From: Chryseobacterium gleum
GTDB taxonomy: Bacteria > Bacteroidota > Bacteroidia > Flavobacteriales > Schleiferiaceae
NCBI GenBank assembly: GCA_945883565.1
Contig: CAMCXO010000018.1
Coordinates: 1 to 56,027 of the forward strand
Reading direction: 5' to 3'
Length of the DNA: 56,027 nt
Made by a program: the position numbers and the translations under genes. Shown here piece after piece: positions 28,708 through 38,683 of the stretch. The notes under the pieces are model-generated. The model did no database searches, was not told where the DNA came from, and saw nothing but the letters and a program-made list of their open reading frames with translations. Position 1 is the first letter of the stretch, and each line of letters begins with the position of its first letter.

Positions 28708-31176
28708 ATGAAGAAATTTTTGCCCTATTTATTGGCCCTAGTGGCGCTTTTACTTGTTAATTATGTCTATTTCGCACCAGTGCTATCCGGTAAGGTGCTG
28801 AAACAAGACGATATCATGCTTGGTTATGCCAAAGGAAAAGAAATTCGCGATTACCGCGAAACAAAAGGCGATGAGCCGCTTTGGACGAATTCGATGTTTA
28901 GCGGAATGCCCACTTTTCAGATTTCAACTCTCTACCCCAACAATGTATTGTACTATGTACAAATGCTTTTCATTAAGTTAGGTGGAAATGCTTCCTCAAT
29001 TTATATCATATTTTTACTCATGTTAGGCGTTTATCTTTTTTTATTGGCAGAAGGTTTGAACCCTTGGATGGCGGCATTGGGTGGCGTGGCTTTTGGCTTT
29101 TCAGCCTTCTTTATTATTAGTTTCGGTGCCGGACATAACGCCAAAGTTCGGGCAGCAGCTTACATAGCGCCAACCTTAATGGGCGTATTGCTTACATTGA
29201 AAGGCAAGCATTTGACCGGGTTCGCTCTAACCGCCTTGTTTGTTGGATTGTCTGTGCACGCCAATCATTTGCAAATCACCTACTATCAGGCCATTTTAAT
29301 AGGTATTGTGGTTTTGGTGCATGGCATTTTTGCTTTCAGAGAAAAAACATTTCCTGCCTTTGTTAAGTCTGGATTCATTCTCCTTTTTGCGGCTTTTTTG
29401 GGTATAGGTCCCAATATTGGCAATTTGTGGAGCACGTATACGTATACCAAAGAAACGATGCGTGGCGGCAGCTCTGAACTTAGCGAGAAAGCAGAAAGTA
29501 AGGGCGGACTTTCGTTCGAGTACGCCATGAGTTGGAGTTACAGCCCAGCCGAAACGTTCAACCTTATCATTCCAATGTACACAGGTGGTGGTATGTCAGA
29601 GGACTATTCTTCAACAGAAACGTATAAGGAGTATTTTCCTTTGATTCGTGGAAGTTTTCAGAACCAAGGAGCTTCTAGGAAGGAGGCTGAAGAAAATGCG
29701 GAGCGCTACATCTCTTCGCTTTTTTATTGGGGCGACGAAAGCTTGGTAAATGGTGGTTATTATGTGGGGGCTGTGGTGTTTTTTTTATTCATCTTAGGCA
29801 TGGTGGTTCTACCTCCCGCCACTCGAACATGGATGATTTCGGCCTGTGTAATAGCTATATTATTGGCTTGGGGGCGTCATTTTGAAGGACTAAACCGCTT
29901 TCTGTACGAGCATTTGCCTGTTTATAACAAGTTCAGGGTGCCGTCTATGGTTTTGGTCATAGTGTTCTGCATATTGCCCATCGGGGGTTTTATGGGACTT
30001 CATAAATGGCTTAACCATTCGGCTACTCCACAGCAAAAAAAGAAATGGCTGTTAAAAGCCGCCTACATCACCGCAGGCATTTTGTTAATTCCTACACTGA
30101 TGGGGCCTGCCATACATAGTTTAGAGGGTATGCGCGATGCTCAATTAGAACAACAAGGCTTCAAACTTGATCAATTAATGGCCGATAGGGCCAGTCTTTT
30201 AAGAAACAGCGGATTCAGGAGCTTAGCGTTTGTGGCCATGGCATTCTCTGTACTTTGGTTTTATATACAAGGGAAATTAAAATCAGTGGCTTTGGTACCG
30301 GTTTTGGCTTTGATACTAATAGCAGATTTGTGGATGTTTGACCGGAACCACTTAAATGGCGAGCATTTTCTGAGTGCGAGAGAATTTGACGCTACTTATG
30401 CCCCATCTGATGCAGATAAGCAAATTCTCCAAGATAAGGATCCGCATTATCGGGTGATGAATACCACAACAGGCTTAACATCCGATTCTTATACTTCATA
30501 CCATCATAAATCTATTGGGGGATATCACGGCGCTAAATTGGTAAGGTATCAGGATGTTATAGAAAAGCACCTTTCTCAAAACAATTTGAAGGTGTATAAC
30601 ATGCTAAATACGCGATACTTTATTGTGGATGCTGGTCAAGGTAGATTAATGGCACAGAAGAATCCTTCTGCCTTGGGAAACGCTTGGTTTGTAAACAAAA
30701 TTAAATGGGTAGAAAATGCCGATGCTGAAATTAACGCTTTAGGAGATGAAACGTTTGATCCCGCAAATGAAGCTTTGGTTGATAAACGCTTTAAGGAATC
30801 TATAAAGGTGCAAGGCAATTCTGAATCAAGTAGCATTGCATTAAAGAGTTACGATCCTAAGAAAATGATTTATACGGCGAACAATACCACTCAAAAAACG
30901 CAATTGGCTGTATTTAGTGAAATTTATTACGAAGGAAGTGGAAACGACTGGAATGCCACCATTTCGGGTGAAAAAGCCAATATTTTAAGAGTAAATTATT
31001 TATTGAGGGCTCTAGAAATCCCAGCGGGTGAACATGAAATTGTATTTGAATTTAAACCCATCTCGTATTATGCTGGAAGCAAAATAGATTTGGGTTTTTC
31101 GATCCTATTAATCATTGCCCTGCTTGGTTCCGTTTTTTGGGAATATAAAAAGAAGGGTATAATCATAAAAAACTAA
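28708..31176 (+). CDS. YfhO-like giant integral membrane protein
   Basis: An 822-residue protein with about 12 membrane helices in residues 1-530 and a soluble C-terminal domain before a last helix (IDLGFSILLIIALLGSVFW). The sequence DIMLGYAKGKEIRDYRETKGDEPLWTNSMFSGMPTFQ in the first loop, with its acidic residues after helix 1, is the usual style of Bacteroidota YfhO proteins, related to GT-C glycosyltransferases. Gram-positive YfhO glycosylates lipoteichoic acid; the role in Bacteroidota is not known. It stands between the glycan flippase/sulfotransferase pair and an SDR gene, and overlaps the latter's end by 4 bp. Confidence 0.85.
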   Translation: MKKFLPYLLALVALLLVNYVYFAPVLSGKVLKQDDIMLGYAKGKEIRDYRETKGDEPLWTNSMFSGMPTFQISTLYPNNVLYYVQMLFIKLGGNASSIYIIFLLMLGVYLFLLAEGLNPWMAALGGVAFGFSAFFIISFGAGHNAKVRAAAYIAPTLMGVLLTLKGKHLTGFALTALFVGLSVHANHLQITYYQAILIGIVVLVHGIFAFREKTFPAFVKSGFILLFAAFLGIGPNIGNLWSTYTYTKETMRGGSSELSEKAESKGGLSFEYAMSWSYSPAETFNLIIPMYTGGGMSEDYSSTETYKEYFPLIRGSFQNQGASRKEAEENAERYISSLFYWGDESLVNGGYYVGAVVFFLFILGMVVLPPATRTWMISACVIAILLAWGRHFEGLNRFLYEHLPVYNKFRVPSMVLVIVFCILPIGGFMGLHKWLNHSATPQQKKKWLLKAAYITAGILLIPTLMGPAIHSLEGMRDAQLEQQGFKLDQLMADRASLLRNSGFRSLAFVAMAFSVLWFYIQGKLKSVALVPVLALILIADLWMFDRNHLNGEHFLSAREFDATYAPSDADKQILQDKDPHYRVMNTTTGLTSDSYTSYHHKSIGGYHGAKLVRYQDVIEKHLSQNNLKVYNMLNTRYFIVDAGQGRLMAQKNPSALGNAWFVNKIKWVENADAEINALGDETFDPANEALVDKRFKESIKVQGNSESSSIALKSYDPKKMIYTANNTTQKTQLAVFSEIYYEGSGNDWNATISGEKANILRVNYLLRALEIPAGEHEIVFEFKPISYYAGSKIDLGFSILLIIALLGSVFWEYKKKGIIIKN

Positions 31177-32096
31177 TTGGGTTTTTTATAAAGTTGAAAC
31201 AAAGCGGCTTCGAGGTTTGGATAGGTCCAGTTAAAACCCGAATCTCGAAGCTTTTTATCGTTAACATTTTGACTCATTAGCGCCAATGTGGCCATTTCGC
31301 CTAGAGCTAGTTTCAAGACCACTTCTGGTACAGGAGGCAAGAAATAGGGTTTCCTCATGGTTTTGGCAAGAATTCTAGAAAATTCCGAATTAGTTACTGG
31401 TTTTGGGCCGCCAGCATTTACTGGGCCACTAAGGCCTTTTTCGTAAACATGAAGAAAGGCTGCTGCTAAATCGTGAATATGAATCCAAGACATAAACTGT
31501 TTTCCATGTCCTAAAGCGCTTCCTAGTCCAAATTTAAAAATAGGCTCCAATTGTGCCAATACGCCACCTGATCTGCTTAAAACAATACCGATTCTTAGGC
31601 TCGCGGTTCTTATAGCATTTAGATTTTCTAAATGTAGAACTTCTTTTTCCCATTCTTGACTTACTGTTCCCAAAAAATCAGAAGCAGGCTTTGCATTTTC
31701 TGAAAATATTTCCTTTTCCGAACTCGGGTATATGCCAACTGCAGATGCCGAAATAAGGGCCTTTACTTGATTTGGTTCAGATTGTAGGGCATCAGATAAA
31801 CATCGTGTGCTTAAAATTCGGCTGCTTAAAATTTGATCTTTATAAGCCGGTGTCCATCGGTTCGATACACTGGCCCCAGCTAAATGAAAAACCACTTCAA
31901 CACCTTCGAGTGCTTTTTGGTCGAAATAGCCCTTGCTCGGATTCCAAATAAATGAAACGATGCCTAGGCTGGGTTGATGGTTTTTTCTTGTACTCATATG
32001 CCTTACCACCCAACCATTTTTCAACAAAAACTGACTTAAGTAGCTGCCAACTAGTCCACTTCCTCCAGTAATTAATGCGGTTTTTGTCGATGACAT
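31173..32096 (-). CDS. TIGR01777-family SDR oxidoreductase (epimerase-like)
   Basis: Extended short-chain dehydrogenase/reductase fold, 307 residues. The N-terminal Rossmann motif ITGGSGLVGSYLSQFL, VVFHLAGASVSNRWTPAYK and the terminal domain with PPVPEVVLKLALGEMATL match the YfcH-like TIGR01777 family. The family's substrate is not established. It is the last gene of a minus-strand unit (Na/Pi transporter, ElaA-like acetyltransferase, this gene; gaps 11 and 29 bp) and overlaps the YfhO gene convergently by 4 bp. Confidence 0.88.
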   Translation of the reverse strand: MSSTKTALITGGSGLVGSYLSQFLLKNGWVVRHMSTRKNHQPSLGIVSFIWNPSKGYFDQKALEGVEVVFHLAGASVSNRWTPAYKDQILSSRILSTRCLSDALQSEPNQVKALISASAVGIYPSSEKEIFSENAKPASDFLGTVSQEWEKEVLHLENLNAIRTASLRIGIVLSRSGGVLAQLEPIFKFGLGSALGHGKQFMSWIHIHDLAAAFLHVYEKGLSGPVNAGGPKPVTNSEFSRILAKTMRKPYFLPPVPEVVLKLALGEMATLALMSQNVNDKKLRDSGFNWTYPNLEAALFQLYKKPN

Positions 32097-32125
32097 AGAT
32101 TTCGTTTAAAACATCAACACCTTAC

Positions 32126-32590
32126 TTACATCATTGTGCGATAGCTAGAGGTAGATTTTATCATTTCAAAATGAAGAATATCATCTTCCCAAACACGTTC
32201 AGAACACGTTCCAAATCCAAATTGCGCGTAAAAATCTACCAAATAATACTGAGCCAATATTTTAATAGAAGCGTCGGGCCAGTTTAATTGGCAGATATGT
32301 AGGGCTTTATCAAATATGGTTTTGCCGTATCCACGGTTTCTGACGCTTTTATGCGTACAAACACGCCCAATAGAAGCTTCCGGATATGCCAATCCGGGGG
32401 GTATGCAGCGGGCATAAGCCACCAATTGATCTTCTTCAAAAATGGTGAGGTGCAAGCAATCGAAGTCTTTGTTGTCGCAATCATTGTAAGGACAATACTG
32501 TTCACGAACAAATACTTCCTGTCGCAATTGCAGAATTTTGTATAAAAGATTGGAGTTTAAATCTACCCAAGGGTAAACAGAGATTTCCAT
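32126..32590 (-). CDS. GNAT N-acetyltransferase, ElaA-like
   Basis: A 154-residue single-domain GNAT protein. YKILQLRQEVFVREQYCPYND at the N-terminus and the acetyl-CoA loop IGRVCTHKSVRNRGYGKTIF are the ElaA pattern, followed by QYYLVDFYAQFGFGTCS. Substrate unknown. It lies between the Na/Pi transporter and SDR genes and is probably cotranscribed with them. Confidence 0.88.
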   Translation of the reverse strand: MEISVYPWVDLNSNLLYKILQLRQEVFVREQYCPYNDCDNKDFDCLHLTIFEEDQLVAYARCIPPGLAYPEASIGRVCTHKSVRNRGYGKTIFDKALHICQLNWPDASIKILAQYYLVDFYAQFGFGTCSERVWEDDILHFEMIKSTSSYRTMM

Positions 32591-32601
32591 TTTAATTGGT
32601 T

Positions 32602-34305
32602 TTATTTCATCCCGCTCAAAGCCTCACTCACACTTTCAATATGATCGGCAACACGTTCCAGTTCGTTGATTAAGTCATGGTAATAAAGCCCACTTTGAAT
32701 TTTATATTTATTGAGTTCCATAGCTTTTAAGTAATTCGATTTTAATTGTCTAAAGTGTTCATTTATTTCACGCTCGATGCGTTTTGCTCCATCGAGGTCG
32801 ATCTTTTCTTGGGAAGCTTGAACATTTTGGGTCATTATAAGTAAAGCCTTTTGAATGATTTCCATGAATTGTATTAAATTCCTACGCAATTCGGGCGTGA
32901 AGTAGGCTTTTTCTTTTTTACGTCTCACCATAAAAATGGCAATCTTTAATATGAGATCGCTGATTCGTTCCAAGTAGTTGCTGGCCGATAATACATTTCT
33001 TATACGCTGACTGGCTTCGTTAGATACCTCATTTTGGCTAACCTTCGAGAGATAGTCGGCAATATCGAGCTCCATTTTATCCGATATTTTTTCAATCAAT
33101 TCAATTCTCGAAAGATATTCTTCCTGGGCTTTTTCGTCTGGCTCTAAGAGTATTTTAGGCAAGTAGCTATAAGCCTTCTGAATGTGTTTCACAAACTCGG
33201 TAAGTTCATTGCGAACTTCAATAATGCTCAACTCAGACGTTTGCATCATTCTTCCGCCGAAATATTCTAAATGGTATTCTTCATCGCTAGCTACTTTAGA
33301 GGGCACCCACTTAATTAGCCAAATAGTGAGCTGCTCGGTTAAACCAAACAAGAGAAAAATGGCTACGTTGACCACGTTAAACGAAGTGTGAAAAGCCGCC
33401 AATGACATGGCGTAAAACTGAAATTCGGCTTCTGGAGTTTTAGTAATTGATTCGCCAATGGCACTTACAAAAGGCACGAAAAAGGGTAAAAAGAACAGCA
33501 TCCAACCCGCTCCGAATAAATTGAAAATGAAATGGGCGCGCGCGGCTCTTTTGGCATGAACATTGGCAATTAAAGCGGCGATATTGGCCGTTATGGTAGT
33601 GCCAATATTTTCGCCAATTACCAAAGCCATGCCCATGGGCAAATCAATGAGGCCTTCGCTGGTTAACACCAAAGTAAAAGCCATTGCTACACTGGAAGAC
33701 TGTAAGATTACAGAGACTAAAAAACCGATTATTATAAAAACCATGTATCTCCATAAATCAGGAAAGTAATGCCCTTCGCCCTGTCCAAAACTCCCTAAGT
33801 AGGTTTTAATGCCTTCGCTGCTTTCTACATTGGGAAGCGATTGTTTGAGCAAAGCAATTCCCAAAAACAAAAGGCCAAAGCCAATGAAAGCTTCAGCAAG
33901 TGAACGACTATTGGAACGGCTTAAATACAACATAACCCCAAATCCAATAATGGGTAATGCAATAGAGCTCAAGCTAAGCTGCCCGATTCCTAAGAGATAT
34001 ACCAACCAAGAAGTGGCAGTTGTTCCGATGTTAGCACCTAGTATCAGGTAAATGCTCTCTGTAAGACCAAGCATCCCGGCATTAACAAAACTTACCACCA
34101 TAACCGTTACAGCCGATGATGACTGAATAACTGAAGTAACCAAAAAGCCAGTAAAAAGGGCTGAGTATTTATTAGATGCTATAGCGCTAAGCACAGAACG
34201 TAATTTGCGGCCGGCAATTTTTTGCACAGCTTCGCTCATCACTTTCATCCCGTAAATGAAAAGCGCAAATGCGCCTAAAATATTCAAAAGGGTGTACAGG
34301 TTCAC
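32602..34305 (-). CDS. Na+/phosphate cotransporter family protein with C-terminal PhoU-like domain
   Basis: Membrane protein of about 567 residues. Two inverted-repeat halves carry the phosphate-transporter QSSSA-type motifs (VIQSSSAVTVMVVSFVNAG and LQSSSVAMAFTLV), with eight or more helices. Residues from about 360 form a helical PhoU-like domain (ELSIIEVRNELTEFVKHIQKAY ...). The frame stays open to 34350, but its first codons are the terminator hairpin of the upstream gene, so I place the start at the GTG at 34305 (NLYTLLNILGAFALF). It heads the operon with the ElaA-like and SDR genes. Family assignment is firm; regulation by phosphate is not shown. Confidence 0.86.
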   Translation of the reverse strand: MNLYTLLNILGAFALFIYGMKVMSEAVQKIAGRKLRSVLSAIASNKYSALFTGFLVTSVIQSSSAVTVMVVSFVNAGMLGLTESIYLILGANIGTTATSWLVYLLGIGQLSLSSIALPIIGFGVMLYLSRSNSRSLAEAFIGFGLLFLGIALLKQSLPNVESSEGIKTYLGSFGQGEGHYFPDLWRYMVFIIIGFLVSVILQSSSVAMAFTLVLTSEGLIDLPMGMALVIGENIGTTITANIAALIANVHAKRAARAHFIFNLFGAGWMLFFLPFFVPFVSAIGESITKTPEAEFQFYAMSLAAFHTSFNVVNVAIFLLFGLTEQLTIWLIKWVPSKVASDEEYHLEYFGGRMMQTSELSIIEVRNELTEFVKHIQKAYSYLPKILLEPDEKAQEEYLSRIELIEKISDKMELDIADYLSKVSQNEVSNEASQRIRNVLSASNYLERISDLILKIAIFMVRRKKEKAYFTPELRRNLIQFMEIIQKALLIMTQNVQASQEKIDLDGAKRIEREINEHFRQLKSNYLKAMELNKYKIQSGLYYHDLINELERVADHIESVSEALSGMK

Positions 34306-34321
34306 AACAACAAAGATGTAC

Positions 34322-34347
34322 GAAAAAGGGCCCCGATTGGGGCCCTT
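34322..34347 (-). terminator. Terminator of the 34389 gene
   Basis: AAGGGCCCC and GGGGCCCTT form a 9-bp GC-rich stem over an AATC loop with five T after it on the minus strand. It lies 42 bp beyond the stop of the large T9SS gene and ends 17 bp before the GTG start of the transporter gene. Confidence 0.92.
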
Positions 34348-34388
34348 CATGCAAAGATTATGTGATATTTTTAATTCCTTAAGTCCTT

Positions 34389-37300
34389 TTACTGACGCAC
34401 AATTTTGGTGATGTTCATTTTGTTGCCTTGCTCAATTTCAAGAACATAGACGCCAGTTGGCCAAGCTAAGGTGTTCATTTCAAGATGACCATTGTTAACG
34501 GCCCATTCAGAGATTAAAGCACCATAAATATTTCTTACTTTAACAAGTGCAGGCTCGGCAGTTTCGAGAGCTATGTGCAAAATGCCTTTAGTTGGATTTG
34601 GATAAACCTTAGCGCTTAAGCTGTTTTCAACCAGACCAATAGTGGCATTACCGGGAGAGCCAACATCGCCATTTACACTGCTGTAGGCATTGTTCACACC
34701 AACTTGAGCATTACCAAGGAGTCCGCAATTGTTGTCGAATTCCAAACTTGTACCAGGCAGAGCAGCGGTATAAGAAGCACGGCATATTTCTTGACCGTTA
34801 GGCGCAAAAATAGCCACACCGTCACCACTTTGGCTTAATCCCGGATAAGAACCTGTCATTTCGTCTGAGCTGATTATAGCAACATTTTGGTTGGTTAAAA
34901 GCCATTCTGCTTCGAAAAGACTTTCATCAACTGCTAAACCTTGCCAAACCACTATAGCCTCATTTGGTTGAAGAACATAACTTCCGAATGTAACGGTGCC
35001 TGCTGTAAAGCTGTTGTCATCCCAAGAAAAACCAGTTAAATCAATCGCAGTGCTGCCTGTATTCTTAAGTTCCCACCAGTCTTGGTTTACTAATGGATTA
35101 CTCAAGTTAGATCCAGGCATTATTTCCGTAATCGATAGGCTTGGAGGTGCAGGTAAAACAACATCTTGGGCATAGCGTGGAATGATTTGGTAGCCATCGA
35201 GGTAAGGGGCCGAGTTGTCGAATTGTGCACCTAAACCAATAATATCAAAAGTTCCGGCAGGGGCAGTAACATTATCGTCCACATCGGTATCGCGATCAAT
35301 ACGCATTAAGTAGGTATTTACCCCATCTGTAATATCGATGTTGGCATTGTTACCCGGTGCTGGCCATTGGCTTGGGTTAACCAAGCTTACATTGTTTATC
35401 CGAATTAAATCCGACTCATGGGTTTCATTCAAAGGCGTATTTACAACTATTGGTGGGTTAAGGGCATTGCCTGAAGAAATCAACACTATAGAGTCTGGAA
35501 GTATTTCAGTTAAACCATTAAACTGATCAATTTTGCCAATCACTCTAATGCGGTCACCTTCAATAGGCGAATAGGCTACGTTATTTAAATTGTAGAACAC
35601 ACTTATACCGGCTGTATTGTCAATTAAAGTAAACTGAGATGTGGTTCCTTGTGCAGATTGAATATTGAAACCATATACAATGCCTTCAAGTTTACAATTC
35701 ACACCCAAAGAATCGGGCAAGCCTTGGGCATCAATGCCTCTTACATCTGCAATGTTATAAGTTGGGATAGGGGTGTCGTTATCAATAATGGTAAACACCA
35801 TTTGATTAAGCACGCCCACATTTACACCCCCTGTAGCCGAAACGATGTCGATGGTCACGGTTTCGTTGCTTTCAATGAAGGTGTCATCAAATATAACGGC
35901 AGTGAAAGAAACACTTGAAGCGCCAGCTGAGAAGGGTAGGGTGAGGGTTCCATTGATGGTATCCAACAAAGGAATGGTGATGGCATCTTGTGGTGTGAAC
36001 CCAGGTCCGGGAGTAAAACCTAATGTAATTGAACCAGCTGATGTAGAAACCGGGCTTATTGGTAAGGTAACCACTATACTTCCCGCCGATTCTAAAGCAC
36101 TCATGCTTGGAGTACTGAAATTCACAGTGGGCGTTGTCGGTACATTTACAATGATGTCATTCAGGCTACTAGGCTGTATTTGATAACCCGAAGTAAAAGG
36201 CGAAGAGTTGTCAAACTGTCCTCCAGCGCCAATCACATCAAACACCCCGGTTGGTGCAGGAGAGCCATCAATATTGGTGGCTGAATTCACACGAATTAAA
36301 TAGGTGTCGGTTCCGTTGGTTACATCTACGTTGGCACTTTGTCCCGTTGTAGGCCATTGCGCAGCATTAACTAATGTAACGTTGTTTATGCGGATGTATT
36401 TGCTCTCATGAAACTCGGTAATTGGACCACTTACATTAAGAGGAGTGCCTAAAGGATTGTTTGCAGATATAAAAACAATGGTATCCGGTTCAAATTGAGC
36501 CAGGCCGTTAAACTGACCAAGATTACCCACCAATTTAATGGAGTCGCCAACGGTTGGGGTATATGTACCTACATTGTTAAAACTGAATACGTTTATTCCA
36601 TCTGTATGGTCTTTAATCCAAAGCGAATAGCCCGTGGTTCTGAAGTTTATGCTAAACACGGTGCCGTAAACTCGGCAATAAACGCCCAGCGAATCGAGTA
36701 CCCCATCTGAATCTACCCCTTTAACATCCACAATGTCATAAGTTGGGATCCCCGATGCCACACTTGGAGGCATGTTGAAAGGAGAGCCTATATCGCCACT
36801 GGTAGATGTCCAGGCAGAGTTCACACCTGAAACTGAGTTGCCACCTGAAACGCCGCCATTAAAATAAATGCTGAATCCTGCTACACTACTGGTAAAGGCT
36901 GAACTGGCCTTTAGTTGGCTGTTGTTATCGTAAATATTCACTTGATCGCCGCTTTGCCCCATACCGGAGAAGCCAATGTTGTTGAATTCGTCGTTGGCAA
37001 TAATTTTCAATCCGGTGGCGGGCAATTGCCATTCGGTCAACCAAGCGGCCTTATTAGATGAGGGGAAATCGGCCACAATTAGCCTTTCTCCTGGAGCCAA
37101 AGTTATAGCCCCAAATGTGTGGGTACCGGCGGTTTGGCTGTTGTCATCCCAAGACCAACCATTGAGATCAATGGTTACCACACCTGTATTGGAAATTTCA
37201 AACCAGTCTCCGCCATTAGCACCTGATAAATTGCTACCCGGCATAATTTCGGTAACCTCAAGGCTTGGAACCAATCCGCTTGCCGGAACATAGGTTCCTA

Positions 37301-38357
37301 TAGGTACTGGGTTAGTAGCGGTTGCATTGGTGGTGGTATTGTCGAGAGCATCTATTCCGCTATATACCCATTCCGAGCTAACGAATGGGGTGCTTGGTCC
37401 AGTTCCATTTACACGGTAAGCCCATCCATCTAAATATTCCCAAGCGGTTCCTGTACCATTTACCAAAGGTTCGCCATAATGATCATATAAAACGCCATCA
37501 AAGAAAAGACCAACCACATCGTTGCCGTTTACATTTAATACGCTTGAGGTGTAGTTAGGCGCAAAACCGAAATAGGCCTGAAAACCTGGGACTTCACTAG
37601 CCAAATACAAATAAGTACCGGGTAAGGCGCTTCCGGCCGGAAGGGTAAATGGGGTAAGTGTAAATGGGCCACCATTGTTGGCATTGGCAACACTGTAACG
37701 ACTGAGGTCGGTTACAGTATCGGCCACATAAATTTCAATGGCTTTAGGTGTTCCGCCCGATAAAGGACCGTCCCAAATACCGGTAATTATAAGTGCCGGA
37801 TTGTTGGTTACGGCCGGAGCTTGATTAAGTACAAGGGTTTGGTTAAGAATTACATCGCCATTCGTTGAAAAATTGCCATTGGCAAAATTAACTGATGTAT
37901 AAATGGTGGTTCCATCAGGGGCATTGCCCGAATTCCATTGAAATGTCCAAGATTTGGTACCCCCGCTTACAGTTCCGCCGTTCGAAGTATGGGTAACGAA
38001 GTTACTACCCACTATTTGGAGTTCATTGCCACTAACAGACAATGTGCCTTGGTGCGAGCCATTTCCTTCTACACTTGACTGAAATCCAGCTTTTCCAAAG
38101 GTGGCGCCGTTAGAATTTGCGGTAACGGTAATATCGTAAACCGTATTAGGGCTAAATCCTTGGGGTGGAATATTGGTTGAAATCGCAATGGCTTGGGTGG
38201 TTGCAGCTGGACCAGAATGGCAACTGTTACAATTGGCATTTCCACTTTGTGGAGAGCCCGAATGGCCCGAAATGGCACCACCAGAGTTGCTGTTGGCATG
38301 GAAAACAGAAAGCATCATACTTAATGTTCCCAATCCAATGAGTAGTTTTCGCTTCAT
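34389..38357 (-). CDS. Large secreted T9SS protein with CXXCH motif, lamin-tail and Calx-beta-like domains
   Basis: Predicted secreted protein of 1322 residues from the ATG at 38357, which gives the signal peptide MKRKLLIGLGTLSMMLSVFHA; the 8 codons upstream include a hairpin. Next comes a 'choice-of-anchor V'-like domain opening with CNSCH (residues 43-47), a possible heme c or structural motif. Then come two copies of a lamin-tail-like domain (EVTEIMPGSNLSGANGGDWFEISNTG at about 365 and ITEIMPGSNLSNPLVNQDWWELKNTG at about 1080), two OB-fold-like domains (YNIADVRGIDAQGLPDSLG type) and, between them, a Calx-beta domain (about 740-860). The end (VYPNPTKGILHIALETAEP ... TKIVRQ) is a T9SS sorting domain. 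Domain boundaries are estimated. Function unknown. Confidence 0.83.
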   Translation of the reverse strand: MKRKLLIGLGTLSMMLSVFHANSNSGGAISGHSGSPQSGNANCNSCHSGPAATTQAIAISTNIPPQGFSPNTVYDITVTANSNGATFGKAGFQSSVEGNGSHQGTLSVSGNELQIVGSNFVTHTSNGGTVSGGTKSWTFQWNSGNAPDGTTIYTSVNFANGNFSTNGDVILNQTLVLNQAPAVTNNPALIITGIWDGPLSGGTPKAIEIYVADTVTDLSRYSVANANNGGPFTLTPFTLPAGSALPGTYLYLASEVPGFQAYFGFAPNYTSSVLNVNGNDVVGLFFDGVLYDHYGEPLVNGTGTAWEYLDGWAYRVNGTGPSTPFVSSEWVYSGIDALDNTTTNATATNPVPIGTYVPASGLVPSLEVTEIMPGSNLSGANGGDWFEISNTGVVTIDLNGWSWDDNSQTAGTHTFGAITLAPGERLIVADFPSSNKAAWLTEWQLPATGLKIIANDEFNNIGFSGMGQSGDQVNIYDNNSQLKASSAFTSSVAGFSIYFNGGVSGGNSVSGVNSAWTSTSGDIGSPFNMPPSVASGIPTYDIVDVKGVDSDGVLDSLGVYCRVYGTVFSINFRTTGYSLWIKDHTDGINVFSFNNVGTYTPTVGDSIKLVGNLGQFNGLAQFEPDTIVFISANNPLGTPLNVSGPITEFHESKYIRINNVTLVNAAQWPTTGQSANVDVTNGTDTYLIRVNSATNIDGSPAPTGVFDVIGAGGQFDNSSPFTSGYQIQPSSLNDIIVNVPTTPTVNFSTPSMSALESAGSIVVTLPISPVSTSAGSITLGFTPGPGFTPQDAITIPLLDTINGTLTLPFSAGASSVSFTAVIFDDTFIESNETVTIDIVSATGGVNVGVLNQMVFTIIDNDTPIPTYNIADVRGIDAQGLPDSLGVNCKLEGIVYGFNIQSAQGTTSQFTLIDNTAGISVFYNLNNVAYSPIEGDRIRVIGKIDQFNGLTEILPDSIVLISSGNALNPPIVVNTPLNETHESDLIRINNVSLVNPSQWPAPGNNANIDITDGVNTYLMRIDRDTDVDDNVTAPAGTFDIIGLGAQFDNSAPYLDGYQIIPRYAQDVVLPAPPSLSITEIMPGSNLSNPLVNQDWWELKNTGSTAIDLTGFSWDDNSFTAGTVTFGSYVLQPNEAIVVWQGLAVDESLFEAEWLLTNQNVAIISSDEMTGSYPGLSQSGDGVAIFAPNGQEICRASYTAALPGTSLEFDNNCGLLGNAQVGVNNAYSSVNGDVGSPGNATIGLVENSLSAKVYPNPTKGILHIALETAEPALVKVRNIYGALISEWAVNNGHLEMNTLAWPTGVYVLEIEQGNKMNITKIVRQ

Positions 38358-38400
38358 ATACAGATGGAGTTTTGCATCCAAACGAAATGTTTGGACGTGG

Positions 38401-38408
38401 CAAATGTA
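38401..38408 (-). promoter_or_regulatory. -7 box of the large T9SS gene
   Basis: TACATTTG on the minus strand matches TAnnTTTG. Between it and the start codon the leader holds a hairpin, TCCAAAC (38377-38383) with GTTTGGA (38389-38395). Confidence 0.45.
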
Positions 38409-38595
38409 CCAATTACAGTTTTGCTTTTGGTTAGTATACCATTAATATGGCTGTTCTAAATACATGTTTTCCAGCTTAAATTGAATAAATTTTAGTGAAT
38501 TAGTACAAATGTGAATCTATGGTTAAGAAATTTTAACCATTATGCAAACTATTAAGTAAAAATTATCGTTTATTGCACAAAGGGGAACTAATAAC

Positions 38596-38667
38596 ATGAA
38601 CAAGAAAGAATGGCTTTTGCCGGTGCTGTACTTGGCCTTTATTGCCTTGGCAGTAATTTTAAGCTAA
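38596..38667 (+). CDS. Possible 23-residue single-helix membrane peptide
   Basis: ATG to TAA encodes MNKKEWLLPV followed by LYLAFIALAVILS: a charged start and a near-perfect membrane helix. It lies in a 326-bp gap otherwise empty of genes, on the strand opposite its neighbours. There is no family to compare and the frame is short enough to be chance, so this is a weak call. Confidence 0.3.
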   Translation: MNKKEWLLPVLYLAFIALAVILS

Positions 38668-38683
38668 AGGCTTAAAATAAATT

